A DNA stretch of 64,000 bases from Archangium sp. (GCA_030681645.1 JAUXRX010000009.1:248001-312000); one strand, 5' to 3'. Counted from the first letter of the stretch, positions 42,932 to 51,669 are shown. Numbers and translations: made by a program. Notes: generated by a model from the sequence alone, not told the origin.

Positions 42932-44455
42932 TCAGAAACGAAACCCGACGCCCACCGTGCCGCTCGGCCTGAACGCCACGCCCAGCCGCCCATCCAGCCC
43001 GAAGAACGCCACTCCGGCCTCGCCTTCCAGCGTGATGACGAAGGGGCCACCCACGAACAGCCGCACCATCGCGCGCGGAGCGGCCACTCCCGCGAAAGAG
43101 AACAGCGTCGCCGTGCCCGTCTGCTGCCAGATGAACGCCGGGCCCACCTCTCCGCCCACGCCCACCCAGACCGGACCGAAGCGCCACGCATAACGCCAGC
43201 CCACCCGCGCCTCGATGGCGCTCTCCGACACGGTGCCGCGCGAGGCGTGCGCACCGACCACGGCGAGGTTGAGCCCCGCCTTCAACCGGGGCTCGAACCC
43301 GACGCGCCCCGCCGCCTGCAGCCCCAGCGGGGCCACCGCGGGGACGATGCCCAGGGACAGCCCGAGCATGCGCTCCTCGGGCCAGCGATCGTTCTCGGAG
43401 ATGGCCTGCGCCACGTACGCGCCCTTCTGGGCCACCTGCACGGAGTTGCTCAGCTGCCGCAGCTCGTCCCACTTCACCTCCCGGCGGCTGCCTTCGGTCA
43501 GCGAGATGCGCCCCCCGAAGCTCTGCCCCTCCTTGAACACCCGCACCCCATATTCCCCCGCGGGGAGCGCGAGCTCGCGGGTGGCCGCGGTGGCCACCTC
43601 GGCGATCACCTGGTCGCGCAGCACGTCGGTCACCACGCCGCGCTCCGTGCCCACGGGGAGCACCAGCTGCGCGGTGGCCCGCTGCAAGGTGGAGAGCACC
43701 AGCTCACCCTGGCCCGCGAGCTTGTAGTCGTAGGTGGGGTGCTGCACGCCGGCCGGCAGGAGCACCGTGCGCGAGACCGTCTGATCGTACGCATAGCGAT
43801 AGGCCTCGCCCAACGTGACCAGGCGATCGCCCGAGCTGTCCGCCACGCCGCGCAGCCCGGAGACGAAGTGGTGGGTGAAGATGCTGCCCAGCACCTCGTT
43901 CGACTCGAGCGCGGCCTCGCTCTCCGCGCTGGAGGCGATGTACACGTCGCCGGTGGACTGCAGGTTGTCGGTCAGCTTGATGGCGAAGGGCTCAGCGGGC
44001 CTGGCCCCCTTCTCCCGGAAGCCCGCGCCGGAGCGGCAGGCGTCGACCACCACCACCCGCACGTCGCCCACGCCCGCGATGATGGCCTTGAGGCGCGAGT
44101 AGGGGAGCGCCTCGCTGCCCAGCTCGAGTCCCTCTCCATCGGAGTGGCCGGAGAAGTAGAAGACCAGCACCGCGCGGTGCTCCGGGGTGCGCCTGACCGC
44201 GTCGACCTGCTCGCGCACGCGGGTGAGCGCCTGTTCGAGATCCTTCACCTGGCGGCCCTGCAGCAGCTGGAGGTGCTCGGGGCTCACGTCACCCAGCTCG
44301 AGCAGCACCCGGGCGAACTTGCCGGCGTCACTCTCCGCGTAGCGCAGCGGCGGGAGCGCGCCCCGGCCCGCGTTGTTGCCCACGACCACGGCGAAGCGAA
44401 TGGTCTCCGCGCGGGCGGCAGCGGCCAGCAGGCTCAGAATCAACAGAAGCCGCAT
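42932..44455 (-). CDS. Caspase-family protease fused to a predicted outer-membrane barrel
   Basis: 507 residues with a Sec signal (MRLLLILSLLAAAARA). The caspase-like domain (20-250) has VVVGNNAG, the catalytic His in VFYFSGHSDGEG (His 104) and catalytic Cys in VVVVDACRSGAG (Cys 140), as in metacaspases/orthocaspases. A beta-rich middle (ATRELALPAGEYGVRVF) leads to about 170 residues of alternating amphipathic strands (GLNLAVVGAHASRGT, RVGWRYAWRFGPVWVGVGGE, AMVRLFVGGPFVITLEG) that end VGVGFRF, with a C-terminal Phe like an outer-membrane beta-signal. A secreted caspase anchored by its own barrel is unusual. Substrate and trigger unknown. Confidence 0.85.
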   Translation of the reverse strand: MRLLLILSLLAAAARAETIRFAVVVGNNAGRGALPPLRYAESDAGKFARVLLELGDVSPEHLQLLQGRQVKDLEQALTRVREQVDAVRRTPEHRAVLVFYFSGHSDGEGLELGSEALPYSRLKAIIAGVGDVRVVVVDACRSGAGFREKGARPAEPFAIKLTDNLQSTGDVYIASSAESEAALESNEVLGSIFTHHFVSGLRGVADSSGDRLVTLGEAYRYAYDQTVSRTVLLPAGVQHPTYDYKLAGQGELVLSTLQRATAQLVLPVGTERGVVTDVLRDQVIAEVATAATRELALPAGEYGVRVFKEGQSFGGRISLTEGSRREVKWDELRQLSNSVQVAQKGAYVAQAISENDRWPEERMLGLSLGIVPAVAPLGLQAAGRVGFEPRLKAGLNLAVVGAHASRGTVSESAIEARVGWRYAWRFGPVWVGVGGEVGPAFIWQQTGTATLFSFAGVAAPRAMVRLFVGGPFVITLEGEAGVAFFGLDGRLGVAFRPSGTVGVGFRF

Positions 44456-44510
44456 CGAGGTCCCGGAGCGTAGCCGAACGGCTCACGCTCCACGACCCAG
44501 AGGAGCCACA

Positions 44511-45449
44511 TCAAAGCGTGCCGGCGCCGTGCACCGGAATCAGCAGCCGCCCCGAACCAGCCGTGAGCTCGAGTTGCCCCGCGGCAGGTCCGGGGGTGCC
44601 CGGTGAGAAGCGGACCCGCTGGGTGAGCGTTCCGGGGACGAGCGCGCCCACGTCATTCCGGGTGGCGACGCTGGGGCTCGTGACCGGCGAGGCGAGGGTG
44701 AACCCGGGCCCGGACACCGCGACCTGCACCTCGTCGAAGGACAGGTTCTGCACCGGCACGTCGAACTCGACCGCGTTGCCGACCACGACGTCGCCGAAGT
44801 TCACCGAGGTGGGGCCGGTGAGGACCGCGGCGACGCCTTCTCCGATCAAGGCCACGCGCAAGTCGGGGCAGTTCAGCGCAAAGCCGGGGTGAACCGAGAG
44901 CACGTGACGTCCAACGGCGCGGGGCGCGAACCAGAGCGCGCCGTTGCTTTGGGAGAAGGCTCCGCTGAGCTCTGCCAGCGAGGTGCCGGGGAGCGAACGG
45001 CGGGCGCCGACCTCCACGGCTCCGAAATCGAACGGGCCCGGCAGGTCCCACTCGCCCAGGAACACGAGGGCCTTGAGGTGGAACTGGAAGGCCCGACCCT
45101 CCGCCTCGATCGTCAACCCGGACTCCACGAAGTTCGACTGCTCGAAGCGCGCGGAGACGAGCAGGGTGAGCTCGCCAGCTTCCCCGGGGGCGAGCGTGGC
45201 GGGAGCGTCGAGCACCGTGACCAGTGGCGAGCTCGTCGATACCGAGAGCGTCGCGGCCGCTGCCCCCACGTTCTGGAGCTGCAGCCGGCTCTCCCTCGAA
45301 CAGCCGCTCGTCACCGGGTCGAGCGGCACCTCGCCGCTGTCGCTCGAGGTGCTGATGCCATCCTGCGCCCAGAGCAACCGGAGCTCGGGGCTCGAGTCGG
45401 CTGGACGGCAGCTCACCAACACCAGCATCATCGTGAGCCACGCCCGCAT
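44511..45449 (-). CDS. Lipoprotein with Hydin/ASPM-like (choice-of-anchor D) domains
   Basis: 312 residues. MRAWLTMMLVLVSCRPADS gives lipobox LVSC. Two Ig-like units follow; each has the Hydin/MSP pattern: LQLQNVGAAAATLSVST and, later, TSVNFGDVVVGNAVEFDVPVQN, with the conserved FGxVxVG turn. Ends in ELTAGSGRLLIPVHGAG. Probably an outer-membrane surface protein without enzymatic role. It is followed on the same strand by the caspase-barrel gene 55 bp away, possibly co-transcribed. Confidence 0.75.
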   Translation of the reverse strand: MRAWLTMMLVLVSCRPADSSPELRLLWAQDGISTSSDSGEVPLDPVTSGCSRESRLQLQNVGAAAATLSVSTSSPLVTVLDAPATLAPGEAGELTLLVSARFEQSNFVESGLTIEAEGRAFQFHLKALVFLGEWDLPGPFDFGAVEVGARRSLPGTSLAELSGAFSQSNGALWFAPRAVGRHVLSVHPGFALNCPDLRVALIGEGVAAVLTGPTSVNFGDVVVGNAVEFDVPVQNLSFDEVQVAVSGPGFTLASPVTSPSVATRNDVGALVPGTLTQRVRFSPGTPGPAAGQLELTAGSGRLLIPVHGAGTL

Positions 45450-45528
45450 GCGACGACCCTACTCTGGCTCGGCAAGGGCGAGCGCCGGAACGCGGATTGC
45501 AGCCGTCAGGGCCGGGAGGCGATTGCCG

Positions 45529-46317
45529 ATGTCTGCTCTGGGAGTGCCTGTTGGGCCGCCACGAGGCACCGCGCTGGAGCCTTCACTCGCTCTTCTCGTG
45601 GTGCTCCATCTGGCGCCAGGCGTGCTGTCCTTTGGCGTGATCGCGTTGGCGCTGGTCCCGTCGCTCGCGACTGCGTTGGGGATTCCACCGCAGATCCTGC
45701 CGATTGTGACGTACCTGGCCTCGATCGCGCTGGTGACCGTGCCGGTCCTGCTGCTGTTCATGGCGTGGCGCAACCAGCGCAGCACCGGACGATGGGGACT
45801 GAGGGGCGTGCTGGGCCTGCGACAGCGCGGCCGCCCGCGCGACTACCTGCTCCTCCTGCCGCTCTTCGGTTGGATGATGCTGTGCTTCGTGGTCCTGGCC
45901 GGATGGATCAACGAGCCCATCGCCAGCCGTTGGTTCTCCTGGTTCCCGCAGGAGTTGCGCTTCCAGCAGTTGCTGCTCGAGCCTGCGGCCATCGCCGCGC
46001 TGCCGGGCTTGAAGCTCATCGCCCCGGCCTACCTGGTGCTGTCGTGCCTGGCGGGGCCTGTGGTGGAAGAGCTGTATTTCCGCGGCTACCTGCTCCCACG
46101 GATGCGCCGGTTCGGCCGGTGGGCGCCGGTGCTCAACACCGTGCTCTTCAGCGCCTACCATCTCTTCTCGCCGTGGGAGAACCCGGTCCGGATCATCGCG
46201 ACCCTTCCGATGGTCTGGGTGGCGTGGCGCCGCGACGACCTCTTGTTCAGCGCCATTCCCCACGTCGCCGCCAACACGCTGGGCGGACTGGGCGTCCTCT
46301 GGCTCGCCTTCGGTTGA
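45529..46317 (+). CDS. CPBP-family intramembrane metalloprotease
   Basis: 262 residues from ATG 45529 with GGGAGG 9 bp upstream. Six or more membrane helices. The CPBP/Abi motifs are intact: VVEELYFRGYLLPRM (EExxxR), FSAYHLFSP (His) and IPHVAANTLG (HxxxN). Relatives include Rce1-like and bacteriocin-immunity proteases that cut in the membrane. Substrate unknown. Frames reaching upstream to 44944 are shadows of the lipoprotein gene on the other strand. Confidence 0.9.
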   Translation: MSALGVPVGPPRGTALEPSLALLVVLHLAPGVLSFGVIALALVPSLATALGIPPQILPIVTYLASIALVTVPVLLLFMAWRNQRSTGRWGLRGVLGLRQRGRPRDYLLLLPLFGWMMLCFVVLAGWINEPIASRWFSWFPQELRFQQLLLEPAAIAALPGLKLIAPAYLVLSCLAGPVVEELYFRGYLLPRMRRFGRWAPVLNTVLFSAYHLFSPWENPVRIIATLPMVWVAWRRDDLLFSAIPHVAANTLGGLGVLWLAFG

Positions 46318-46341
46318 CGTCGGTCGTCAGCACCTGCGTGT

Positions 46342-46932
46342 TCACCCGCTCGGCGTGGTCGAGCTCGGGTTCTGAGTCAGCGCGCGCCGGTAGTGCATGG
46401 CGACCGCGCCGTTGCGGAGTGGCTTCGCCGAGACCAGCTCGAGCCGTCGCGTGCTGGGCAGCCCGCTCTGGTACAGGGTCGGGCCGTGGCCGGCGATCCT
46501 GGGGTGGACGAGGAACTGGTACTCGTCGATCAGGTCCAGCCGGTCCAGCTCGGTCGCGAGTTTGCCGCTCCCGAGGAGCACGCCGGCCGGGGTCGCGTCC
46601 TTGAGCTTCTGCACGCCCGTGCGCAGGTCGCCGGCGAGGTGGTGGCTGTTGGTCCACGTGAAGTCCTTTCGCGTCGACGACACCACGTACTTCGGCTTGG
46701 CCTCCAGCTTCACGGCCCACTCGCGTATCGCCGGAGGCGCCTCCTCGTCGCCGCGGGCGACCTTCGGCCAGTAGCTCTCCATCATCTCGTAGGTGACGCG
46801 GCCCCACAGCATCGCGCCGCCCTCGTCCATGAGGCGGGTGAAGAAGGCGTGGGTCTCGTCGTCGGCGATTCCCTCCTGGTGGTCGACGCAGCCGTCCAGG
46901 GTGACGTTGAGGCTGAAGGTCAGGAGTCCCAT
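46342..46932 (-). CDS. Dihydrofolate reductase / RibD C-terminal family protein
   Basis: 196 residues. Pattern of the YyaP/YwjB-like group: LTFSLNVTLDGCVD, AMLWGRVTYEMMESYWP (NADPH-binding turn), KYVVSSTRKDFTW, GVLLGSGKLATELDRLDLIDEYQFLVHPRIAGHGP. These are small stand-alone reductases of unclear substrate, not the housekeeping folate enzyme. Convergent with the CPBP gene, 24 bp between stops. Confidence 0.88.
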   Translation of the reverse strand: MGLLTFSLNVTLDGCVDHQEGIADDETHAFFTRLMDEGGAMLWGRVTYEMMESYWPKVARGDEEAPPAIREWAVKLEAKPKYVVSSTRKDFTWTNSHHLAGDLRTGVQKLKDATPAGVLLGSGKLATELDRLDLIDEYQFLVHPRIAGHGPTLYQSGLPSTRRLELVSAKPLRNGAVAMHYRRALTQNPSSTTPSG

Positions 46933-47000
46933 GCGGCGAGTTTAAGCCAGACAATCGCTCGTGGATGTCCTGGCTCCGATTCTATGGGACTGATCTCTCC

Positions 47001-47804
47001 ATGAGGCCCATCGCAGAAAAGAGCGTGCTTCCTCGATGGTTCGCTGAGCTCGCAGGTCCGCTCGTGATTCTCCTCGCGCTGGCCGCAGGCAGCTTCACGG
47101 CGGTCGTCCGCTCCACCCGGTGGTTGGAGCCTTCTCGCGCGGTCACGATCGCGCCGGGAAACGCGCACCAGGGTCTGACGCCATGTCTGCGCTACCCAGC
47201 GCCCCCCGCTCCCCACCTGCTGAACGATGCCGCCGAAGCCCTGGCGGCCGCCGGCTTCACGGAGCTCATCGGGCTGTCAGGCGACATCGATGCCCGTGCC
47301 GCCAGTCGGGAGTCAGTCCTCCACGCGCAGGTGGAAGTCGATGAGTACCTCGACGCGATGGCAGCCCAGGGAAGCCTCGTGGGACGCCTGGTGATCGGCC
47401 TGAAGAGAGATCTGCTTCGCGAAGAACTGACCCGAGCCTTCGGGCCGGCGAGCCCCATCAATCGCACCATCGTCGGCCTGCCTGTGGAGCAGCGGGCTGC
47501 CTTCGAGGCGCAGTGGGAGCGCGAGCCTTCAGTGTTCATCAGTCCAGCGCTGGGGAAACTCAACGACAGATTGGCCATCGTCGTCACCGGCCGCCGGCTC
47601 GACCTGGTGCTGGCGGGGCTGGAGAAGCAGATCGCCGCGGGGGAGCAGCCCGACCTCGCGCGACTGGGAATGACGAGCCAGCAGCTGCAAGACGAGTGGT
47701 TACTGCCGTTCAAGCTCGAGTGGATCAACGAGCGCGAGCTGCGGCTGATGAGCCATGACCAGCAGCGAACGTTCGCCGTGAAGGCCCGACAGCTCCTTCG
47801 TTAG
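47001..47804 (+). CDS. Membrane-anchored hypothetical protein
   Basis: 267 residues from ATG 47001 (MRPIAEKSVLPRW); an ATG at 46965 is less likely. One N-terminal membrane helix (AGPLVILLALAAGSFTAVV) and a soluble part with no known motif. Codon use is a little less GC-biased than most neighbours, and the next 900 bp are mobile-element debris, so the gene may be accessory. Confidence 0.6.
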   Translation: MRPIAEKSVLPRWFAELAGPLVILLALAAGSFTAVVRSTRWLEPSRAVTIAPGNAHQGLTPCLRYPAPPAPHLLNDAAEALAAAGFTELIGLSGDIDARAASRESVLHAQVEVDEYLDAMAAQGSLVGRLVIGLKRDLLREELTRAFGPASPINRTIVGLPVEQRAAFEAQWEREPSVFISPALGKLNDRLAIVVTGRRLDLVLAGLEKQIAAGEQPDLARLGMTSQQLQDEWLLPFKLEWINERELRLMSHDQQRTFAVKARQLLR

Positions 47805-47861
47805 GACTCGTGCGGCCCGGGGCCGTGCTGTGGGGTCCGAGGCCGGGGCGGACGCGTTCGA

Positions 47862-48045
47862 GGCCACTCCGACTGGATGTCGGTCAGAAGCCCGCTGACC
47901 GTCATTCAGGAGGGAAAAGGCGCCGTTTTCTTCGAGGTCGAGAGCGGGAAACGCCCCAGGGTGGAGCAGCGAGGCGCCAGAAATGGCGTTGCGCAGCCCG
48001 ATTTCAGCAGGAAAACGCGGCTGACCGACATCAGTCGGAGTGGCC
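47862..48045. mobile_element. Candidate MITE with near-perfect terminal inverted repeats
   Basis: Ends GGCCACTCCGACTG-G-ATGTCGGTCAG (47862-47887) and its reverse complement at 48021-48045 match over 25 positions with one extra G. The 184-bp interior is AT-richer at its edges (GGGAAAAGG, CAGGAAAACG) and codes for nothing clear. The Gly-poor CGACTGA-type ends recall IS21-family termini, but no istA/istB gene is present. No clear target duplication. Confidence 0.5.
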
Positions 48046-48115
48046 CTGCGCCTCGCCCCCCACCCGGAGCTGACCATCACGAAGCTGCACCGCGTCGGGC
48101 ACCGACGTCTGCTCT

Positions 48116-48172
48116 TCCTCAAGCTGGTCGTGCACCCGTCGTGCCTGCGGGTGCACGATCACTTTGAGGCGG
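48116..48172. mobile_element. Back-to-back ends of ISKra4-like elements
   Basis: CTCAAGCTGGTCGTGCACCC (48118-48137) matches the right end of the intact IS at 51640-51660 (CTCAATCTCGTCGTGCACCC). After 11 bp, GGGTGCACGATCACTTTGAG and GCGGC (48149-48173) match its left end at 50078 almost exactly. Right end and left end thus face each other across 11 bp. Confidence 0.7.
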
Positions 48173-48612
48173 CAGGCCTGTTGACGGGATTGGGCGTCGC
48201 GCGTCGGCCGGGCACACGAGGCGGCTGAGGCCGCGGTGACGGTGCTGGGGTTGCCCGCGATTCCCAGCGTCGAGCTACGCGAGCGTCACTTCGAGGTGAT
48301 GTTCAACGCGGGCATCAACCGGGGGCGGGTGTCGCGCACCTCGAGGGCTCAGAGGACGCGGTGACTTCACCGTGGGGTCGAGCGGGTTGATCCGGGCAGG
48401 CCTCTCAGCACGCCGCTTCTGGTGACGGTGTTGATTGAGGCTTCGGGTCAGTGAGCCAGGGCGGCCACCCACCTGCTCATCGCTTGAGTCAGGAGGTGTA
48501 CGAGGAGCGCAAGGTCGAGGGGCAAGCCCGGTTGAGCAAGGAGCGCGAACTGACAACCCGCGTCTCATCGAGGCGATTGCGAGCCAGGCAACACACCAGC
48601 TCGCGCTCCCGG

Positions 48613-48663
48613 GCCCAGCGGAGTCCCGTCGTTCGCAGCCTTCTGGGGTTTTCGGCGTCGGCT
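48613..48663 (-). pseudogene. Fragment of an ISKra4-type transposase N-terminus
   Basis: The minus strand reads V-SRRRKPQKAANDGTPLG from a GTG, against MSRRRKPRTP...PPNDGTPLGG at the start of the intact transposase (51581). About seven residues are missing in the middle. No catalytic part remains nearby, so this is a decayed second copy. Confidence 0.65.
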
Positions 48664-48721
48664 CACAGCGAGCCCTTCGCTTCCAGGCCCGCTGAGCGCG
48701 TTCGACGCTACACTGCCGCGC

Positions 48722-49531
48722 ATGGCACGGGTTCGGTTGGGGCGCTTCCCTTCGACGGAAGGGCAGCTCGCGAGGTTGGCGTTGGAGCAGGAGTCGATCG
48801 AAGTCGATCTGATCGGCGAGCAACTCTCGGTGCTCCAGGGCGCCATCCCTTCATCCGAAGTGATGGTGGAGCTCTGGGTCGAGCCCGAGCAGCTCGAGCG
48901 CGCGCAACGCGTGCTCAGTGCCTCACTCCGGGAGAACGCAAAGGGATCCGTGGACGTTCGATGTCCTTCGTGCGGCGCGAGCAACCCGGCGAACTTCGAC
49001 GTCTGTTGGAGCTGCCAGGGCGATCTCGCCCGCGCCGAGAGCATGGGCACAGCGGCGCGCGCATCGCCGCGGCCGAGGCCTCCGGTGTTCGCGGCCCTCT
49101 TCGCATGCACCACGCTGGTGTTCGCGGCGCTGCTCTGGAAGGAGCGTCAGCTCGCCAGGTTCGCTGAGTCTCCGAACGTTCATTACCGATGGGCCAGCGA
49201 GAACTGTCTCGTGCAAGAAGTTCAGGGCCGCATGAACTCGCGCAGCTGCGACTACGACCACGACGGCACCTTCGAACAAATGGAGACCTTCGACGTCAAG
49301 GGCCGCCTCGCCGACACCTGGTACGACGCGAACGAAGACGGCGTCTACGAGCGCATCGACTCGCTCGACGCGCAGGGGAAGTTGATCAGTCGGACCTTCG
49401 ACCTCGATGCCGACTGGCGCTTCGACCGCACCGATCGCTTCGATCTCCGCGAGCGGCTGGTGGCGCGCGAGACCGACCTGGATGGAGATGGCCGCATCGA
49501 CCGAACCGAAGAGCTCGACGCGGGCTTTTGA
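48722..49531 (+). CDS. DUF2007/zinc-ribbon membrane protein
   Basis: 269 residues. The N-terminal part (LARLALEQESIEVDLIGEQLSVLQGAIP, VELWVEPEQLERAQRVL) is the DUF2007 putative signal-transducing fold. A zinc ribbon follows (CPSCGASNPANFDVCWSC), then one membrane helix (VFAALFACTTLVFAALLW) and a tail of repeated short units (YDHDGTFEQMETFD, YDANEDGVYERID, LDADWRFDRTDRFD, DLDGDGRIDRTEELD). These Asp-rich turns look like calcium-binding toxin-repeat-like motifs. Confidence 0.75.
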   Translation: MARVRLGRFPSTEGQLARLALEQESIEVDLIGEQLSVLQGAIPSSEVMVELWVEPEQLERAQRVLSASLRENAKGSVDVRCPSCGASNPANFDVCWSCQGDLARAESMGTAARASPRPRPPVFAALFACTTLVFAALLWKERQLARFAESPNVHYRWASENCLVQEVQGRMNSRSCDYDHDGTFEQMETFDVKGRLADTWYDANEDGVYERIDSLDAQGKLISRTFDLDADWRFDRTDRFDLRERLVARETDLDGDGRIDRTEELDAGF

Positions 49532-49550
49532 TTCGGCGCTCTTGGCGCGC

Positions 49551-50024
49551 CTAGGGCTGGCGGGCCGCTTCGGTCGTCTTGTTCAGGTCGGCGACCGCCC
49601 GAAGGATGGTCTCGTTGAGCGCCTCGCGGGTGCTGCCCTTGAAGGTCGCCTTGCCTTCGAAGCCCGAGCTCTCGGACACGATCGACAGGTCCTTGCCGGA
49701 CACCTTCACCAGCAGCGAGTCGTCGCCCATTTCCTGGGCTCGGAGCGTCCACTGCATGGCCTTGGTGTCGGACGGGTCCCACACGTAGCCGGTGGTGGCG
49801 TTGGGGTCGTTCAGCTGGTTCTCCAGGAGCTCGGCGAAGAGGCTCCGGCCCGCCTCGGACGCGAGCGTCGCGCGGAGATCGCGGTTGAGCGACGCGCTCG
49901 CGCCGGTCCAGCCTGGCTTCTCCGTCGAGGCGGCGGGAATCTTCGCGGGCTTCGTCGCTGGCTTGGCCTGGGGCTGGGAAAGGGGGCTGGTGCGAGGGGC
50001 GCTCTTGGTGCTGCCGACGGTCAT
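49551..50024 (-). CDS. Hypothetical protein
   Basis: 157 residues. Low-complexity Ala/Pro/Lys N-terminus (about 45 residues), then SLFAELLENQLNDPNATTGYVW, DDSLLVKVSGKDLSIV and GSTREALNETILRAVADLNK. No signal or known domain. Its start was once about 97 bp from the divergent topoisomerase-RecQ gene; the IS now separates them. Confidence 0.6.
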   Translation of the reverse strand: MTVGSTKSAPRTSPLSQPQAKPATKPAKIPAASTEKPGWTGASASLNRDLRATLASEAGRSLFAELLENQLNDPNATTGYVWDPSDTKAMQWTLRAQEMGDDSLLVKVSGKDLSIVSESSGFEGKATFKGSTREALNETILRAVADLNKTTEAARQP

Positions 50025-50068
50025 GGCTGACTCCGGATGAGGGACCCCACGATGACACAGGAGCAGGG

Positions 50069-50077
50069 CTCGGTGTG
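50069..50077. repeat. Target-site duplication, left copy
   Basis: CTCGGTGTG directly left of the IS left end, identical to 51661-51669. Confidence 0.85.
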
Positions 50078-51660
50078 GAGTGCACGATCACTTTGAGGCG
50101 GCTGCAGCGGCCGCTCGGTTGAGGGGACTGACACGGCTCTTGGTGTAGTTGCGCAGCACGCGGCGCGGGGCGTTGGGCCGCAGTTGATGCTTGTGGGTCG
50201 CCGCAGGAGCTTTGAGCCCGTCTCTGATCGCGCGGTGGAATCGGACGGCCCCAGCTGTGCGGTAGGCGGCGCGCAGCCGGACCATCCGACGGGCTCGCAC
50301 CATTCCCCATCGCTGGCCGGCACGTTTCATTCGTACCTGGAGGACGTGTCGGTGCGCGCTCTCCACGATGCCTGAGCCCACCGGAAGCCCGAGGCTGCGG
50401 AAGGTGCGGTACTGCATGCGCTTCTCGTTCGCGCGGTAGTAGCCGACGACGTCATCGAGCGCGGCGAGTTGCTCGGCGGTGGCGGCAAATTCCAGGCAGT
50501 TCATCAGCTCCTGGATGGCGGCCTCTGGCGAGTCGGCGTCGAGCAGTTCGTGGATTCGCGCCTCCCATTGAGGGAGCAGGCAGTGTCCCTCGCCGAGGAA
50601 CGCCTTGCCGCACAACATCCCCCAATGCACAGCGTGCGGCACGTCGAGCACCTGAATGGCGAGCGGGCAGAGCTCCGAAGCCAGCGTCCAGTTCTCGCGC
50701 GCACCATCACCGAGCCAGACGACGGTGCCGACTTCATCTGCACGTTCAACCGCGAGCGCCGCGGCCATCCCCTTCTTGAATTCGAGCTGGCCGCCCAGCA
50801 CCGCGACGTAGCGCGCGTCTTCGACGCGTCGGCGGGGCCGCTCCTCCCCCGGTGGGATGAATCCTCCCCGCGCCACGACGCCCACCTTCACCTCTTTCCA
50901 GTTCGCTTCGCGCGTATGCAACATGCTGCCGTCCGTCGCGACCGTCAGCATCGCTGGTGGCTCTTCGGGCTTCTCGCGACAGGCCATCTGCAGTGCCTCT
51001 TCGCTGTACGCCGACTCGCAGCGCAGGCCGACGCGGTCCACCACTCGCCGCACCAGGTTCGACGAGATGATGCTCGTCGGGAAGTGGATGCTCCACCGCT
51101 CGGCTACCGACTCGAAGGTGTCGTTGACGCCGAAGTCGAGAATGCGCCGCTCCATCGCGGTCGAGACTTCGCCCTCCTCAGGCAGATTGAGCTCCGCATC
51201 GCGCGGCGCGAACCCCCGGCCGCAGTTCGTGCAGTAGTGGTAGTTCCGCGCGAGGCGCAGCTCGCCCGCGGTCGTCAGAATGTGGCGCAGTCGATTCTTC
51301 GCCTTCACTGGCACTGGCTGCCGACACTTCGGGCACGCCTTCGGCTTGTCATCCTCAGGCGGCAGCGCAGCGATCGCCGCAGCCAGCGTCTCCTCTCCCA
51401 GGTCGCGCTGCGCGGCGGTGGCGAGTTCCTCAATGGCGTCGATGTCGAACGTCCCCTTGGCCAGTCGCCGACGGGCAACCTCGCGCAGCAGGTCGGCGTC
51501 GCTCAGGCCTCCGAGCGGTGTTCCGTCGTTCGGCGGCGTACTGCTGGTCGCAGGCGTGCGGGGCTTTCGGCGTCGGCTCATGCGCCGCGTAGATCACGCC
51601 CTTCGCGCCCCTGTCGATCCCCCCGGAATCGCGGGCTTCCCTCAATCTCGTCGTGCACCC
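50078..51660. mobile_element. Complete ISKra4-family insertion sequence
   Basis: 1583 bp. Left end GAGTGCACGATCACTTTGAG(G) and, in reverse complement, right end GGGTGCACGACGAGATTGAG(G) match at 16 of 21 positions. Both ends are flanked by CTCGGTGTG, a 9-bp duplication, the size reported for the ISKra4 subgroup. One transposase gene fills it; its stop codon lies inside the left end. Intact ends, duplication and ORF suggest a recent, possibly active insertion. It lies between a leftward hypothetical gene and the topoisomerase-RecQ gene, 44 bp before the latter. Confidence 0.9.
50088..51581 (-). CDS. ISKra4-family transposase
   Basis: 497 residues. A Zn-ribbon (CPKC 83-86, CTNC 117-120), then the DDE residues: VATDGSMLHTR (Asp 217) with WKEVKVGVV just after, VVWLGDGAREN (Asp 292) and SGIVESAHRHVLQVRMKR (Glu 407). 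These motifs and order are those of ISKra4 transposases. No frameshift or internal stop. A second, decayed copy of its first residues is at 48613. Confidence 0.93.
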   Translation of the reverse strand: MSRRRKPRTPATSSTPPNDGTPLGGLSDADLLREVARRRLAKGTFDIDAIEELATAAQRDLGEETLAAAIAALPPEDDKPKACPKCRQPVPVKAKNRLRHILTTAGELRLARNYHYCTNCGRGFAPRDAELNLPEEGEVSTAMERRILDFGVNDTFESVAERWSIHFPTSIISSNLVRRVVDRVGLRCESAYSEEALQMACREKPEEPPAMLTVATDGSMLHTREANWKEVKVGVVARGGFIPPGEERPRRRVEDARYVAVLGGQLEFKKGMAAALAVERADEVGTVVWLGDGARENWTLASELCPLAIQVLDVPHAVHWGMLCGKAFLGEGHCLLPQWEARIHELLDADSPEAAIQELMNCLEFAATAEQLAALDDVVGYYRANEKRMQYRTFRSLGLPVGSGIVESAHRHVLQVRMKRAGQRWGMVRARRMVRLRAAYRTAGAVRFHRAIRDGLKAPAATHKHQLRPNAPRRVLRNYTKSRVSPLNRAAAAAASK

Positions 51661-51669
51661 CTCGGTGTG
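51661..51669. repeat. Target-site duplication, right copy
   Basis: CTCGGTGTG directly right of the IS right end, identical to 50069-50077. Confidence 0.85.

Larger units (their letters stand above)
47805..48721. other. Gene-free stretch of mobile-element debris
   Basis: No intact gene is supported in these 917 bp. It contains a 184-bp element with inverted ends (47862-48045), two ISKra4-like end fragments back to back (48116-48137, 48149-48172) and a fragment matching the start of the transposase gene (48613-48663). The rest (48180-48600) carries short frames with no recognisable product. Confidence 0.65.
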
